A stretch of DNA of 64,000 nt from Heyndrickxia vini (GCF_016772275.1 NZ_CP065425.1:1704653-1768652), one strand, 5' to 3'; positions 8,929 to 19,078 are shown, numbered from the stretch's first letter. A program made the numbers and translations. Notes: generated from the letters alone by a model not told the origin.

Positions 8929-9912
8929 ATGCCAGTTATGTCATATATTGATGCGGTAACGACTGCAATACGTGAAGAAATGGAAAGGGACCCAAAGGTT
9001 TTCGTACTAGGTGAAGACGTTGGGAAAAAGGGTGGAGTGTTTAAAGCCACACACGGTTTATATGATCAATTCGGTGAAGATCGTGTACTTGATACGCCAT
9101 TAGCTGAATCAGCGATAGCGGGAGTTGGAATTGGAGCAGCAATGTACGGAATGAGACCGATAGCAGAAATGCAATTTGCTGATTTTATTATGCCGGCAGT
9201 CAACCAAATAATTTCTGAAGCAGCAAAAATTAGGTATCGTTCGAACAATGATTGGAATTGCCCAATCGTTATTCGTGCCCCATATGGTGGCGGTGTCCAT
9301 GGAGCATTGTATCACTCTCAGTCGGTCGAAGCGGTATTTGCTAATCAACCCGGCTTAAAAATTGTGATGCCTTCCACTCCTTATGATGTAAAAGGATTAT
9401 TAAAAGCTGCAATTCGAGATGAAGATCCCGTTCTATTCTTTGAACATAAACGTGCCTATCGCTTAATTAAAGGAGAAGTTCCAGAGGATGACTATGTCCT
9501 GCCGATTGGGAAAGCGGATGTAAAACGTCAGGGTGAGGACATCACAGTTATTACATATGGTTTATCCGTTCATTTCGCACTGCAAGCAGCTGAACGTCTA
9601 TCACAAGATGGAATAGAAGCCCATATTTTGGATCTTCGTACAGTCTATCCTCTCGATAAAGAAGCGATCATCGAGGCTGCATCTAAAACAGGAAAAGTGC
9701 TACTTGTAACAGAAGACAATAAAGAAGGCAGCATTATGAGTGAGGTATCTGCTATTATTGCTGAAAATTGTTTATTTGACCTTGACGCACCAATTATGAG
9801 ATTGGCAGGTCCAGATGTGCCAGCAATGCCATATGCGCCAACGATGGAAAAATATTTTATGATCAATCCTGATAAAGTTGAAAAAGCGATGAGAGAATTG
9901 GCTGAATATTAA
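8929..9912 (+). CDS. bkdAB: Branched-chain 2-oxo acid dehydrogenase E1 beta
   Basis: Second subunit of the alpha2-beta2 E1. The transketolase-type pyrimidine domain shows L-G-E-D-V-G near residue 27 (the Glu contacts thiamine) and the conserved P-Y-G-G-G-V-H-G-A-L-Y-H-S-Q loop near residue 120. The C-terminal transketolase domain has the L-D-L-R-T-V-Y-P-L-D segment. It is 327 residues long, the family length. An AGGAGGG ribosome site precedes it. Its partner bkdAA is directly upstream and the E2 gene directly downstream. Confidence 0.95.
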   Translation: MPVMSYIDAVTTAIREEMERDPKVFVLGEDVGKKGGVFKATHGLYDQFGEDRVLDTPLAESAIAGVGIGAAMYGMRPIAEMQFADFIMPAVNQIISEAAKIRYRSNNDWNCPIVIRAPYGGGVHGALYHSQSVEAVFANQPGLKIVMPSTPYDVKGLLKAAIRDEDPVLFFEHKRAYRLIKGEVPEDDYVLPIGKADVKRQGEDITVITYGLSVHFALQAAERLSQDGIEAHILDLRTVYPLDKEAIIEAASKTGKVLLVTEDNKEGSIMSEVSAIIAENCLFDLDAPIMRLAGPDVPAMPYAPTMEKYFMINPDKVEKAMRELAEY

Positions 9913-9941
9913 TCCAATATCACAAAAGGAGGTTACTTAAA

Positions 9942-11243
9942 TTGCCAATAGAAAAGATAACGATGCCTCAATTAGGTGAAAGTGTAACAGAAGGTACCAT
10001 TAGCAAATGGTTAGTCTCCCCAGGGGACCACGTTAACAAATATGATCCAATCGCAGAAGTGATGACAGATAAAGTGAATGCAGAAGTACCTTCTTCGTTT
10101 ACTGGGGTAATAAAAGAATTAATCGCCGGTGAAGGAGATACATTGGAAGTCGGTGAAGTTATTTGCATGATGGATGTAGAAGGCAGTGATGAAGCGCCAG
10201 CCGAAGACACAGACAAACCTACTGAGGATAGTGTTGATCATTCCTTACAAGATAAAAACGAAACTACTGTGATGAAAAACGACAAAGGAAAAGTTCGCTA
10301 TTCTCCAGCCGTTCTTAAACTATCGCAGGAGCATGATATTGACCTTTCTTTAGTAAATGGCACTGGGAAAGAAGGAAGAATTACACGTAAGGATTTACTT
10401 AAAATTATTGAATCAGGTAATATCCCAACTGCAAAAACAATATCTGAGAAAGTGGTATCTGAAGTAAAGCAAAAGCAACCAGCTTCAACGCAAGCTGCTC
10501 CAGCAAAACCAGCTGCACAAGCAGTAAACATTCCTACATTGCCAGGTGATATTGAAATTCCAGTCAGTGGTGTAAGAAAAGCGATTGCAAGTAATATGCT
10601 AAGAAGCAAACATGAAGCACCACATGCTTGGACGATGATGGAAGTGGATGTAACGAATCTTGTTGAATATCGTGATTCGATTAAAGGTGATTTTAAAAAG
10701 CGAGAGGGCTTTAATATTACCTATTTTGCTTTCTTTGTAAAAGCAGTTGCACAAGCATTGAAAGAATTCCCACAAATTAATTCTATGTGGGCAGGCGACA
10801 AAATTATTCAAAAGAAGGATATCAATATATCAATCGCCGTTGCAACTGATGATGCCTTATTCGTACCTGTAATAAAAAATGCGGATGATAAGTCTGTTAA
10901 AGGAATTGCTCGTGACATTTTTGAACTTGCCAATAAAGTTCGTACAGGGTCATTGAAGGCAGATGAAATGCAAGGTGGCACTTTTACAGTAAATAATACG
11001 GGCTCGTTTGGTTCTGTTCAATCGATGGGTATTATTAACTATCCACAAGCTGCGATCCTTCAAGTAGAATCGATTGTCAAGCGTCCAGTAGTTATGAACA
11101 ACGGAATGATTGCTGTTCGTGATATGGTGAATATATGTATGTCACTCGATCACCGTATACTCGATGGATTAATTTGTGGTCGATTCCTACAACGAGTTAA
11201 GCAAATACTTGAAAATATATCAAAAGAAACATCAGTCTATTAA
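9942..11243 (+). CDS. bkdB: Branched-chain 2-oxo acid dehydrogenase E2 (lipoamide acyltransferase)
   Basis: Core of the complex; transfers the branched acyl group from lipoyl to CoA. Parts in order: one lipoyl domain (residues about 1-80) with the lipoylated Lys in D-K-V-N-A-E, an Ala/Pro-rich linker, a peripheral subunit-binding domain (about 113-150), a second linker, and the acyltransferase domain with the D-H-R-I-L-D-G catalytic His motif at the C-terminus. It starts at TTG 9942 behind AAAGGAGG. It is the last gene of the operon and is followed by a strong terminator. Confidence 0.95.
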   Translation: MPIEKITMPQLGESVTEGTISKWLVSPGDHVNKYDPIAEVMTDKVNAEVPSSFTGVIKELIAGEGDTLEVGEVICMMDVEGSDEAPAEDTDKPTEDSVDHSLQDKNETTVMKNDKGKVRYSPAVLKLSQEHDIDLSLVNGTGKEGRITRKDLLKIIESGNIPTAKTISEKVVSEVKQKQPASTQAAPAKPAAQAVNIPTLPGDIEIPVSGVRKAIASNMLRSKHEAPHAWTMMEVDVTNLVEYRDSIKGDFKKREGFNITYFAFFVKAVAQALKEFPQINSMWAGDKIIQKKDINISIAVATDDALFVPVIKNADDKSVKGIARDIFELANKVRTGSLKADEMQGGTFTVNNTGSFGSVQSMGIINYPQAAILQVESIVKRPVVMNNGMIAVRDMVNICMSLDHRILDGLICGRFLQRVKQILENISKETSVY

Positions 11244-11249
11244 TCCAAG

Positions 11250-11287
11250 TGTCCCATAGGCATTGAATGCTTTTGGGACATTTTTTT
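11250..11287 (+). terminator. Terminator of the bkd operon
   Basis: TGTCCCA and TGGGACA form a stem with a further inner pairing (GGCATT / AATGC) and are followed by seven T. It separates bkdB from the convergent corA-like gene, whose stop lies just beyond. Confidence 0.85.
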
Positions 11288-12227
11288 ATTTAAAGAAAGA
11301 GTGTTTTTTTGATGATTTCAAAATATCTCCCATCCAACCTTTCATTTTTAAATAAAAATAAAGGATAAGTGTAGTAACAGCAATCACTATAATCGAGTAA
11401 ATATAGCCAAATTTTAAATCTAATTCCGGCATAAATTTAAAATTCATCCCCCAAAGAGCACCCCATGCAGCAATTGGGGTAAATAAAGTTGTTAATACGG
11501 TTAAGGTTTTCATTATTTCGTTTCCACGATGGGACGAAACCACTACTTCAAAGTCAACTAAAGCATCGATTTCTTGCTGGTATTCTTTTAATAAATGCAA
11601 TGTCCTTTCAATTCTTTTGTTCGTTCGTTTACAAGCAATAAATGAAGTTAGTTCCTCACCAAATACTTCATCCATCCCTATTTGTATTTCTTTAATTGGA
11701 ATCATTAAATTTTTCCAAATAAGAATTTCATGCCGTGCATGATGGATCCTTTCCAATATTTCAATATTATTTTTTTCTTTTATGTCCCAAAGTAGTTGAT
11801 TAAGTCTTAACTCGAAGTCATCAATTTTTGCTAAATAATTTTTGATCATTTCCCCTACTAGAATAAAAAAACCTTCTATCGCTGTAGAGGTATGTTCCAT
11901 TTCCATTAACATATCTGAGACAATTGTTTCGGGTAACTTTGAAAATTGTAAATCAACCGTGATAAAATAATCCTTCGTAATAAAAAAATGAAACAAATCA
12001 TTTTCATTTTGTACTTTACTATTTTGCAGATATATAATCGACCCACTTAAATGCAAATATTCGGGATTACAAGTGGAAACTTCAAGGTAATTAGATTCGT
12101 TATTGTCGATTCGATTAATCCAATGATTACAAAACTGAGTATTGTCCACGAACTTTTTTATTTCAGATATATTATCACTTTCCATGCGAAACCATTTCCA
12201 GTTTGATGTCGAATATATTTTCTTCAT
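11286..12227 (-). CDS. CorA-family divalent cation transporter
   Basis: A 313-residue protein with a long soluble N-terminal part rich in charged helices and two C-terminal membrane segments. The family signature G-M-N sits at the end of the first membrane helix in the context W-G-M-N-F, and a second helix follows after a short loop. The family forms pentameric channels for Mg2+, Co2+ or Ni2+. Start: ATG 12227 lies behind TGAGGTGA; an upstream GTG at 12239 overlaps that site. It is convergent with the bkd operon and divergent from the TrkA-C protein gene. The ion preference cannot be read from the sequence. Confidence 0.85.
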   Translation of the reverse strand: MKKIYSTSNWKWFRMESDNISEIKKFVDNTQFCNHWINRIDNNESNYLEVSTCNPEYLHLSGSIIYLQNSKVQNENDLFHFFITKDYFITVDLQFSKLPETIVSDMLMEMEHTSTAIEGFFILVGEMIKNYLAKIDDFELRLNQLLWDIKEKNNIEILERIHHARHEILIWKNLMIPIKEIQIGMDEVFGEELTSFIACKRTNKRIERTLHLLKEYQQEIDALVDFEVVVSSHRGNEIMKTLTVLTTLFTPIAAWGALWGMNFKFMPELDLKFGYIYSIIVIAVTTLILYFYLKMKGWMGDILKSSKKHSFFK

Positions 12228-12365
12228 CCATATATTCACCTCACAATGCTATATCTACTTAAATTTCCCTAAATAATTGAAATCAAAACAATTCCTAATC
12301 GTTTTTTTATAGTAAAAGATGGGTAGTAAAATGAAAACGATAGATTATGATGTGAGGGGATACAT

Positions 12366-13037
12366 TTGGGTATATTTTTTATCTTCATCTATTTAACAAT
12401 AGTTATGGTAGTAATAGAAATTAACGTTGTACTTTTTACATTAACAGGGCTAGATAGTAATATTTCTAGATTTCAAGTTATTTCTATGTTGACCGGCACC
12501 GGATTTACGACGAGTGAATCCGAATTAATCATTGAGCATCCACTTCGCAGAAAGCTAGGAGCTTTTTTAATTTTATTTGGTGCATTTTCATTAGCGGTTA
12601 TCATTTCTGTTGTAAGCAGTATCCTTTCCGACGATTTTCGAACGAAGGAAATCTCCTATGCAGCCGTAGTTTTAATCGTTTTCTTTTATATTTTAAAAGT
12701 TCCTGCTCTCCAAAAAATACTTTCGAAGCATTTAAAGAAAAATATTAAACATATGTATCAAATTAATGAACTCCCGATAAAAGACGTATTGTTAAAAAAT
12801 GAGGAAGATGCTTTTTTAGAAGTGAAATTGAATAAATCATCCCCATATCTCGCTCAAACTTGTGCTGAAGTAATGAACGATAGCGATGATTATATGTTAA
12901 TTGTCATTAAAAGAGGAGAAGTTTTAATACGAAAAGATTGTATGAAAGAAAAGCTGCGTGCAGGGGATCACCTCTATTTATTTGGAAATAAAAAGGCTAT
13001 TCAGTCAACCTTTCAAGAAGATTTATGTGACGAGTAA
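12366..13037 (+). CDS. Membrane protein with C-terminal TrkA-C (RCK-C) domain
   Basis: A 223-residue protein. The first half has three hydrophobic segments (about residues 2-25, 60-80 and 95-112); between the first two is a T-G-T-G-F-T-T stretch that resembles the selectivity loop of TrkH/Ktr-type potassium transporters. The second half (about 135-215) fits a TrkA C-terminal regulatory domain, with the R-A-G-D-H-L-Y-L-F-G strand. This combination suggests an ion transport or sensing role, but a full transporter would need more membrane segments. It starts at TTG 12366 behind GAGGGG. No neighbours define its role. Confidence 0.6.
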   Translation: MGIFFIFIYLTIVMVVIEINVVLFTLTGLDSNISRFQVISMLTGTGFTTSESELIIEHPLRRKLGAFLILFGAFSLAVIISVVSSILSDDFRTKEISYAAVVLIVFFYILKVPALQKILSKHLKKNIKHMYQINELPIKDVLLKNEEDAFLEVKLNKSSPYLAQTCAEVMNDSDDYMLIVIKRGEVLIRKDCMKEKLRAGDHLYLFGNKKAIQSTFQEDLCDE

Positions 13038-13139
13038 TAAAGAAAACATAAACGAGAAATCATGTAAATCTAGATAGATTGTCATTTTTATATTAAAATA
13101 ATAATAGTTAATTCCTAATATAAATTATTTTATAAAAAT

Positions 13140-13153
13140 TGAAATCGGTTACA
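13140..13153. promoter_or_regulatory. cre site (CcpA operator) before mutA
   Basis: TGAAATCGGTTACA fits the catabolite-responsive element consensus TGWAANCGNTNWCA at every fixed position. It lies 22-35 bp before the mutA ATG, downstream of an AT-rich promoter-like region (TATAAA near 13130), a position suited to glucose repression of the mut operon by CcpA. Binding itself is inferred. Confidence 0.7.
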
Positions 13154-13174
13154 CGGTCGATAGGGGGAAAAGTC

Positions 13175-15034
13175 ATGGGTGAAAATGTAAAGGAATTAAA
13201 AAATCAAACGTTTCAAGTCTATTCGGTTATGGACTGGGAGGACGCAGCAAATCAAACATTAAAAAATAGAAATATAGATTCGCTATCCAGAAGCACATAC
13301 GAAAATATTATGCTTAAACCTTTGTATACAAAGGAAGATATCGAGCATTTATCAATCGAGCAATACCCTCATTCTGGGTTAAATACAAGGGGATTTGACA
13401 AGTTCGGAAACAGTGCAAATAAGTGGAAAATCGCTCAAAAGCTTACAAAAAGAAAATGGGCAGAATTGCATCCCCTTTTGACAGATGTATTAAAACGAGG
13501 TCAGGAAGTATTATCTATAGATATAGATAAGCTAGATGACTTTGATCAAGTGAACCTAATGGATATAGAAGAACTTGATTTATCCCAAACTCCCATCTTT
13601 CTTCAAACAAAAGCTCATTTTAAGGGGATATTATCAAAATTAAGGGAAATTCCAAATAAAGAACAAATAAAAGGGGGATTTGGATCGGATATTATTTCAA
13701 ATGGAATGGAAAATGGGGATATTCTGAATTCATTAGATAATGAAATGAATACTTGGTTGCAGCATGTTAAACTAGCAGATCAAGAATTTAATGCCCTGAA
13801 AACGGTTTTTATTGACACTACGCCTTATCATAATAGGGGAGCGAATGCAGTTCAGGAAATCGCGATTGCACTATCCGAAGCTGTTTATTATATCGAGCGG
13901 TTAAGGGAAGAAAATTGGGAACCAGGAAAGGCAGCAAGAAAACTACTATTTCATTTTTCAATTGGCGGTAATTTCTTTATGGAAATTGCTAAGTTACGAG
14001 CCTTTCGAAAACTTTGGTCGACGATAGGGAATGCATATGAGATTACATTGGACGAGCAAGCCGTACCGATAAGTGCTGAAACCTCCATGATGACAAAGTC
14101 GAAATTAGATTCTTATGTAAATTTACTTCGTGCAGGGAATGAAGCATTTTCGGCAATATTGGGAGGAGTCAATTTATTACATGTGTCCGCTTTTGATGAA
14201 ATTTATGAGGAAACAAATGAATTTTCAGCAAGAATCTCTAGGAATATTCAGTTGCTTCTCAGGGAAGAAGCACATTTAAATAAAGTAAATGATCCGGTCG
14301 GTGGGTCTTACTATATTGAAACATTAACGAATGAATTAGCGAAGAAATCTTGGGAGCTTTTCCAATTGATTGATCGAAAGGGAGGTATCGTTGAAGTACT
14401 TAAAACTGGGTGGATTCAACAAGAAATTAAGAATATCTATGATAAGAGAATAATAGATATTGCTACAAGAAAGCAATCGCTTATTGGAACGAATGTATAT
14501 GCAAACCTAGCAGAAGAAGTGCCGGGTGAGAATAAACGTCAATCAGTTAATATAAGTTCGAATAAATTATTACCTTCAGTAAGATTGGCAGAAGCTTTCG
14601 AAAATCTTAGAGATTATGCAAAAGAATTGGAGGAAACAGGTCGAGCTCCGGTAGCAGGCTTAATTTGCTTAGATAAATTAAAACACCATAAAGCAAGAGC
14701 GGATTTCGTAACAGGATTTTTAGCCACAGGGGGAATAAAATCGGTATGGAGTCCTGAGTGTTCAAAATTAGAGGATATAATAAAGTTTGTTGAAGAAACG
14801 AATTTTTCTTATTATTGCCTTTGCGGAAATGATGAATCCTATGAAGGGGTAGATGAGAAAATTATTGAATGGTTTCAAAGAAATACTTCACACTTTGTAC
14901 TACATATTGCTGGTAAGATTTCGGATGAAAAATGGCCAAACATGAAAGCAAGCGGAATATCTGATTCAATATATATAAACCAAAATGCAATTGAAAAGCT
15001 AACATCATTATTATCGTTGTGGGAGGTGAAATAA
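13175..15034 (+). CDS. mutA: Methylmalonyl-CoA mutase small (beta) subunit
   Basis: Non-catalytic partner of MutB in the heterodimeric B12 enzyme that interconverts (R)-methylmalonyl-CoA and succinyl-CoA. It shows the mutase barrel sequence K-P-L-Y-T-K-E-D-I near the N-terminus, the V-N-D-P-V-G-G-S-Y-Y-I-E-T-L-T motif near residue 384 and a degenerate C-terminal domain without the D-x-H-x-x-G cobalamin motif, as is usual for the small subunit. Start: ATG 13175 behind AGGGGG; an upstream TTG at 13139 overlaps the cre site. The stop codon abuts the mutB start, indicating translational coupling. Confidence 0.93.
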   Translation: MGENVKELKNQTFQVYSVMDWEDAANQTLKNRNIDSLSRSTYENIMLKPLYTKEDIEHLSIEQYPHSGLNTRGFDKFGNSANKWKIAQKLTKRKWAELHPLLTDVLKRGQEVLSIDIDKLDDFDQVNLMDIEELDLSQTPIFLQTKAHFKGILSKLREIPNKEQIKGGFGSDIISNGMENGDILNSLDNEMNTWLQHVKLADQEFNALKTVFIDTTPYHNRGANAVQEIAIALSEAVYYIERLREENWEPGKAARKLLFHFSIGGNFFMEIAKLRAFRKLWSTIGNAYEITLDEQAVPISAETSMMTKSKLDSYVNLLRAGNEAFSAILGGVNLLHVSAFDEIYEETNEFSARISRNIQLLLREEAHLNKVNDPVGGSYYIETLTNELAKKSWELFQLIDRKGGIVEVLKTGWIQQEIKNIYDKRIIDIATRKQSLIGTNVYANLAEEVPGENKRQSVNISSNKLLPSVRLAEAFENLRDYAKELEETGRAPVAGLICLDKLKHHKARADFVTGFLATGGIKSVWSPECSKLEDIIKFVEETNFSYYCLCGNDESYEGVDEKIIEWFQRNTSHFVLHIAGKISDEKWPNMKASGISDSIYINQNAIEKLTSLLSLWEVK

Positions 15035-17206
15035 ATGAAAAATAAACCGAATTTTCAAATGATCCAACCTTGTGAAGACAGCACAAATCTTGAACAAGTA
15101 AGTAAAAATGATGAGTGCCAATCAAATTTGTTTGAAACAAATGAGAAAATTATGGTTAAACCACTTTATACAAAAAAGGATATCGAGTTGCTTGAACATC
15201 TGGATGATAAGCCAGGACTAGAGCCTTATACAAGAGGTCCTTACCCAACGATGTATGTTAATCGCCCATGGACAGTTAGGCAATATGCCGGGTTTTCAAC
15301 AGCTGAGGAAAGTAATGCGTTCTATCGGAGAAATTTAGCGATGGGACAAAAAGGGCTATCAGTTGCTTTTGATTTGGCTACACATCGAGGATATGATTCA
15401 GATCATCCACGTGTCGTCGGTGATGTTGGGAAAGCGGGAGTGGCGATTGATTCAATTTTAGACATGAAAATATTATTTGAAGGAATTCCTTTAGATCAAA
15501 TGTCCGTTTCCATGACAATGAATGGAGCAGTATTACCAATTCTAGCATTCTATATCGTTACTGCAGAGGAGCAAGGAGTTCCACCGGAAAAATTATCGGG
15601 AACGATTCAAAATGATATTTTAAAAGAATACATGGTTCGTAATACGTATATTTACCCACCGGAAATGTCAATGAAAATTATTGCTGATATATTTGAATAT
15701 ACATCCAAAAAGATGCCAAAATTTAACAGTATTTCAATCTCAGGTTATCATATGCAAGAAGCAGGTGCTCCAGCTGATCTCGAACTTGCTTATACATTGG
15801 CAGATGGTCTGGAGTATGTGCGTACAGGACTTAAAGCGGGGATAAATATCGATGCTTTTGCTCCAAGACTATCATTTTTCTGGGCAATAGGGATGAATTA
15901 TTTTATGGAAGTGGCAAAAATGCGTGCTGCACGAAAGGTGTGGGCACAGTTGATGAAGCCATTTAACCCGCAAAACCCAAAATCACTTGCATTGCGAACG
16001 CATTCACAAACTTCTGGATGGAGTTTAACCGAACAAGATCCATTTAATAATGTAACAAGAACACTTATTGAGGCACACGCAGCTGCGATGGGGCACACGC
16101 AGTCATTACATACAAATGCCCTCGATGAAGCGATAGCTCTACCTACTGATTTCTCGGCAAGGATTGCTCGAAATACTCAGCTATACTTACAGGAGGAGAC
16201 TGGAATTACAAATGTAATTGATCCTTGGGGAGGGTCCTATTATGTTGAATCTCTTACTAATGAATTAATGAAGAAAGCATGGGAACATATTGAAGAGATT
16301 GAAAGTTTAGGAGGAATGACAAAAGCGATTGAAACAGGCTTACCAAAGATGAGAATTGAGGAAGCTTCCGCTCGAAGACAAGCACATATTGATTCGGGAA
16401 CAGAAACGATAATAGGTGTGAATCGTTATCGTCTAGAGAAGGAAGAACCATTAGATATATTAAATATTGATAATACCGTTGTTAGAAAGAAGCAAATTGA
16501 ACGTTTGCAAAAGCTTAAAGCTTCTCGTAATGAGGAAGAAGTTCAAAGTAGGCTTCAGGAGATTACAACTGCAGCAAGAACAGGGAAGGGCAATCTATTA
16601 GAACTTGCTGTTTGTGCTGCTCGTGCAAGGGCATCATTAGGTGAGATATCAGATGCAATCGAAGCAGTTTCCGGAAGACATAAAGCAGTTATTCGCTCTG
16701 TGAGTGGTGTATACAGCTCTCATTTTTCAAATGATGAAGAAATAAAAGAAATACAAGAGATGGCAGAACAATTTATGGAAAACGAGGGAAGAAGACCGCG
16801 GATATTAATTGCGAAGATGGGACAGGATGGTCATGATCGCGGGGCAAAAATTATTGCTACTGCATTTGCAGATTTAGGCTTTGATGTTGATATCGGTCCT
16901 TTATTCCAAACACCAGATGAAACGGCTAAACAAGCTGCAGAGAATGATGTCCATGTCATTGGAGTGAGCTCTTTAGCTGCTGGACATAAAACATTATTGC
17001 CACAGCTAATTTCTGAACTGGAGAAAATCGGCAGAGGTGATATTGTAGTCGTGATTGGAGGCGTAATACCAGCCCAAGATTATGAATTTTTAAAAGAAAA
17101 CGGTGCAGCTGCTATCTTCGGTCCCGGGACTGTTATTCCAATAGCTGCAGGTAAGGTGATTGAAGAAATATATCATCGTTTAGGCTATGAGGAAGTGAAT
17201 GATTAA
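15035..17206 (+). CDS. mutB: Methylmalonyl-CoA mutase large (alpha) subunit
   Basis: Catalytic, adenosylcobalamin-dependent subunit of 723 residues. The substrate barrel carries R-G-P-Y-P-T-M-Y and the conserved Y-H-M-Q-E-A-G-A loop with the active-site His. The C-terminal cobalamin domain has G-Q-D-G-H-D-R-G, in which the His replaces the base of B12, and downstream G-V-S-S-L and G-G-V-I-P motifs. It belongs to the mutA-mutB-meaB operon with no gaps between genes. With mce and the carboxyltransferase nearby it links propionyl-CoA from Ile, Val and odd-chain fatty acids to the TCA cycle. Confidence 0.96.
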   Translation: MKNKPNFQMIQPCEDSTNLEQVSKNDECQSNLFETNEKIMVKPLYTKKDIELLEHLDDKPGLEPYTRGPYPTMYVNRPWTVRQYAGFSTAEESNAFYRRNLAMGQKGLSVAFDLATHRGYDSDHPRVVGDVGKAGVAIDSILDMKILFEGIPLDQMSVSMTMNGAVLPILAFYIVTAEEQGVPPEKLSGTIQNDILKEYMVRNTYIYPPEMSMKIIADIFEYTSKKMPKFNSISISGYHMQEAGAPADLELAYTLADGLEYVRTGLKAGINIDAFAPRLSFFWAIGMNYFMEVAKMRAARKVWAQLMKPFNPQNPKSLALRTHSQTSGWSLTEQDPFNNVTRTLIEAHAAAMGHTQSLHTNALDEAIALPTDFSARIARNTQLYLQEETGITNVIDPWGGSYYVESLTNELMKKAWEHIEEIESLGGMTKAIETGLPKMRIEEASARRQAHIDSGTETIIGVNRYRLEKEEPLDILNIDNTVVRKKQIERLQKLKASRNEEEVQSRLQEITTAARTGKGNLLELAVCAARARASLGEISDAIEAVSGRHKAVIRSVSGVYSSHFSNDEEIKEIQEMAEQFMENEGRRPRILIAKMGQDGHDRGAKIIATAFADLGFDVDIGPLFQTPDETAKQAAENDVHVIGVSSLAAGHKTLLPQLISELEKIGRGDIVVVIGGVIPAQDYEFLKENGAAAIFGPGTVIPIAAGKVIEEIYHRLGYEEVND

Positions 17207-18316
17207 ATGATGGATTCGAGGCGTCCAGAATGGTCCGATTCAAAGAATGATACATCATCTTATATACCAGGTATACCTTCCACACATGATGGAGTTCAAA
17301 AGTCGTCAAAAAAGTCATTTCAAAAGCGTAAAATTGATGAGACTTCAGTAGAGGTTTTAGTAAACAAGGTTCTTAATGGGGATCGAATGATGCTCGCAAA
17401 AGCAATTACACTAATTGAAAGTAATGCACCGCATCATTTTACTCTAGCACAACAAATGCTGGGGAAATTGCTTCCCCATACAGGTAAATCAATTCGTATC
17501 GGAATTACAGGTGTACCTGGAGCAGGAAAGAGTACCTTTATTGAACAATTTGGTTTACTATTATCTGAGCAAGGGCATCGTGTGGCGGTACTTGCGATTG
17601 ATCCAAGTTCTACTATTAGTGGTGGAAGTATTTTAGGGGATAAAACGAGGATGGAGAAGCTCGTCCGGAATGAAAATGCGTTTATTAGGCCATCGCCATC
17701 ATCAGGAACGTTAGGTGGGGTTCATCGGAAAACGAGGGAAACCATTTTAGCATGTGAAGCCGCGGGCTATGATATTATTATTGTTGAAACAGTTGGAGTA
17801 GGTCAAAGTGAAGTCATTGTTAGAGGGATGGTTGACTTTTTTATGCTCCTTACAATTACAGGTGCTGGTGACCAGTTACAAGGGATGAAAAAAGGGATTA
17901 TGGAGTTAGCTGACGTAATTGTGGTGAACAAAGCCGATGGCGATAATAAGCCATTAGCGGAAAAAACACGTCGGGAATATAATCAGATTTTACATTTTTT
18001 AATGCCCCCAACAAAAGGTTGGGAAACAAAGGCATATACATCTTCATCTATTAATGGAGATGGAATTGAAGAAATTTGGGCTGTCATAACGAAATTTAAA
18101 GAGATTACGGAACATAGTGGTGTTTTTATAGAAAGAAGAAAAGGACAAGCGAAGGAATGGATGTCCTCACAAATAACCGAGCGACTCCATTATGCGTTTT
18201 ATCAGCACCCGGAAATAAAAAAATTACTCCCTTATTTCCAAAATGCGGTCATTAACGGAGATACTACCGTTTCACTTGCTGTTGACACCTTATTTGACAA
18301 TTATTTGAAGAAATAA
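17207..18316 (+). CDS. meaB: MeaB/ArgK-type GTPase, chaperone of methylmalonyl-CoA mutase
   Basis: G3E-family P-loop GTPase that guards cofactor loading of the mutase. Visible motifs: Walker A G-V-P-G-A-G-K-S-T (about residues 102-110), the switch region D-P-S-S-T-I-S-G-G-S-I-L-G-D, V-E-T-V-G-V-G-Q-S-E (Walker B side) and N-K-A-D for guanine. The N-terminus has an unusual extension of about 45 polar residues before the first helix. The ATG directly follows the mutB stop; a second ATG lies one codon later. The C-terminal dimerisation arm is present. Context makes the assignment firm. Confidence 0.93.
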   Translation: MMDSRRPEWSDSKNDTSSYIPGIPSTHDGVQKSSKKSFQKRKIDETSVEVLVNKVLNGDRMMLAKAITLIESNAPHHFTLAQQMLGKLLPHTGKSIRIGITGVPGAGKSTFIEQFGLLLSEQGHRVAVLAIDPSSTISGGSILGDKTRMEKLVRNENAFIRPSPSSGTLGGVHRKTRETILACEAAGYDIIIVETVGVGQSEVIVRGMVDFFMLLTITGAGDQLQGMKKGIMELADVIVVNKADGDNKPLAEKTRREYNQILHFLMPPTKGWETKAYTSSSINGDGIEEIWAVITKFKEITEHSGVFIERRKGQAKEWMSSQITERLHYAFYQHPEIKKLLPYFQNAVINGDTTVSLAVDTLFDNYLKK

Positions 18317-18341
18317 ATGTAAATCACCTATATTAAAAAAG

Positions 18342-18415
18342 GACAGCGATACTCGCTATCCAAAAACATCTAGGGAGTTTAGGGGTATGGATCTAGATGT
18401 ATTATTAATATACCC
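18342..18415. other. Cluster of overlapping inverted repeats downstream of meaB
   Basis: GGACAGCGA / TCGCTATCC (about 18342-18362) form a hairpin flanked by an A-run on the left, so it would work best as a terminator on the reverse strand. Next, ACATCTAG (18366-18373) pairs with CTAGATGT (18393-18400), and GGGTAT (18383-18388) pairs with ATACCC (18410-18415). The last two pairings interlock, so they would be mutually exclusive or form a pseudoknot. No function is known. Confidence 0.4.
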
Positions 18416-18492
18416 GTTTTCGAAATACGTAAACTTATTTTTTATAAAGTTGCTATCAATTTAACTATTTTCCTACTGCGGGATTTGATTAT

Positions 18493-18522
18493 TTGTATAA
18501 TTAAAAGAAAACCTGCTATTAT
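18493..18522 (+). promoter_or_regulatory. Candidate sigma-A promoter of brxB
   Basis: TTGTAT, an 18-bp spacer and TATTAT place the start near 18529, leaving a short leader that contains the GGAGGG ribosome site of the next gene. Confidence 0.45.
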
Positions 18523-18557
18523 GGGAAGGTAGATATTGTATGGAGGGAAGCGATAAT

Positions 18558-18995
18558 ATGAGTATGGATTTTAATTTATTCATGAATGATGTAGTACGAC
18601 AAGCTCGAGAAGAGGCGGCTGCATCTGGTTATAAAGAACTCAAAACAGTAGAAGAAGTAGACGAGGCATTGGCGAATAAAGGGACTACATTAGTGCTTGT
18701 GAATTCTGTATGCGGCTGTGCCGGTGGAATTGCGCGTCCTGCAGCCGCACATGCTATTCATCACGACAAGCGACCAGATCAATTAGTAACGGTATTTGCG
18801 GGGCAAGATAAGGAAGCAACAGCAAAAGCAAGAAGTTATTTTGAAGGCTACCCGCCTTCCTCACCATCATTTGCTTTATTAAAAGATGGCAAGCTGTTGA
18901 CAATGGTTGAACGCCATGAAATCGAAGGCCATGACCCAATGTCAGTTGTTAATAAGCTCCAAGAATATTTTGATCAATATTGTGAAGAAATTTAA
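18558..18995 (+). CDS. brxB: Bacilliredoxin BrxB (YqiW), BrxA/BrxB family
   Basis: Thioredoxin-like protein that removes bacillithiol from S-bacillithiolated proteins. The family's C-G-C active site is visible in S-V-C-G-C-A-G-G, near residue 55. ATG 18558 follows GGAGGG with proper spacing and gives 145 residues, the length of YqiW; the more upstream in-frame ATG has no site. The gene is cytoplasmic and monocistronic, with its own promoter and a perfect terminator. In B. subtilis the gene also lies downstream of the bkd operon. Confidence 0.92.
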   Translation: MSMDFNLFMNDVVRQAREEAAASGYKELKTVEEVDEALANKGTTLVLVNSVCGCAGGIARPAAAHAIHHDKRPDQLVTVFAGQDKEATAKARSYFEGYPPSSPSFALLKDGKLLTMVERHEIEGHDPMSVVNKLQEYFDQYCEEI

Positions 18996-19000
18996 TTGGC

Positions 19001-19030
19001 AAAAAATCCGGTTCATAACCGGATTTTTTT
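19001..19030 (+). terminator. Terminator of brxB
   Basis: AAAAAATCCGGTT and AACCGGATTTTTTT pair around a CAT loop. The A-run and T-run make it bidirectional in form. Confidence 0.9.
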
Positions 19031-19078
19031 GTGACAATCTAAATATATACAAAAGAGTAAATAGCGGGAGTCAAATGA

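Noticed and set aside
13139-13174. TTG 13139 as mutA start
   Set aside because: It overlaps the cre site and has no ribosome site; ATG 13175 follows AGGGGG.
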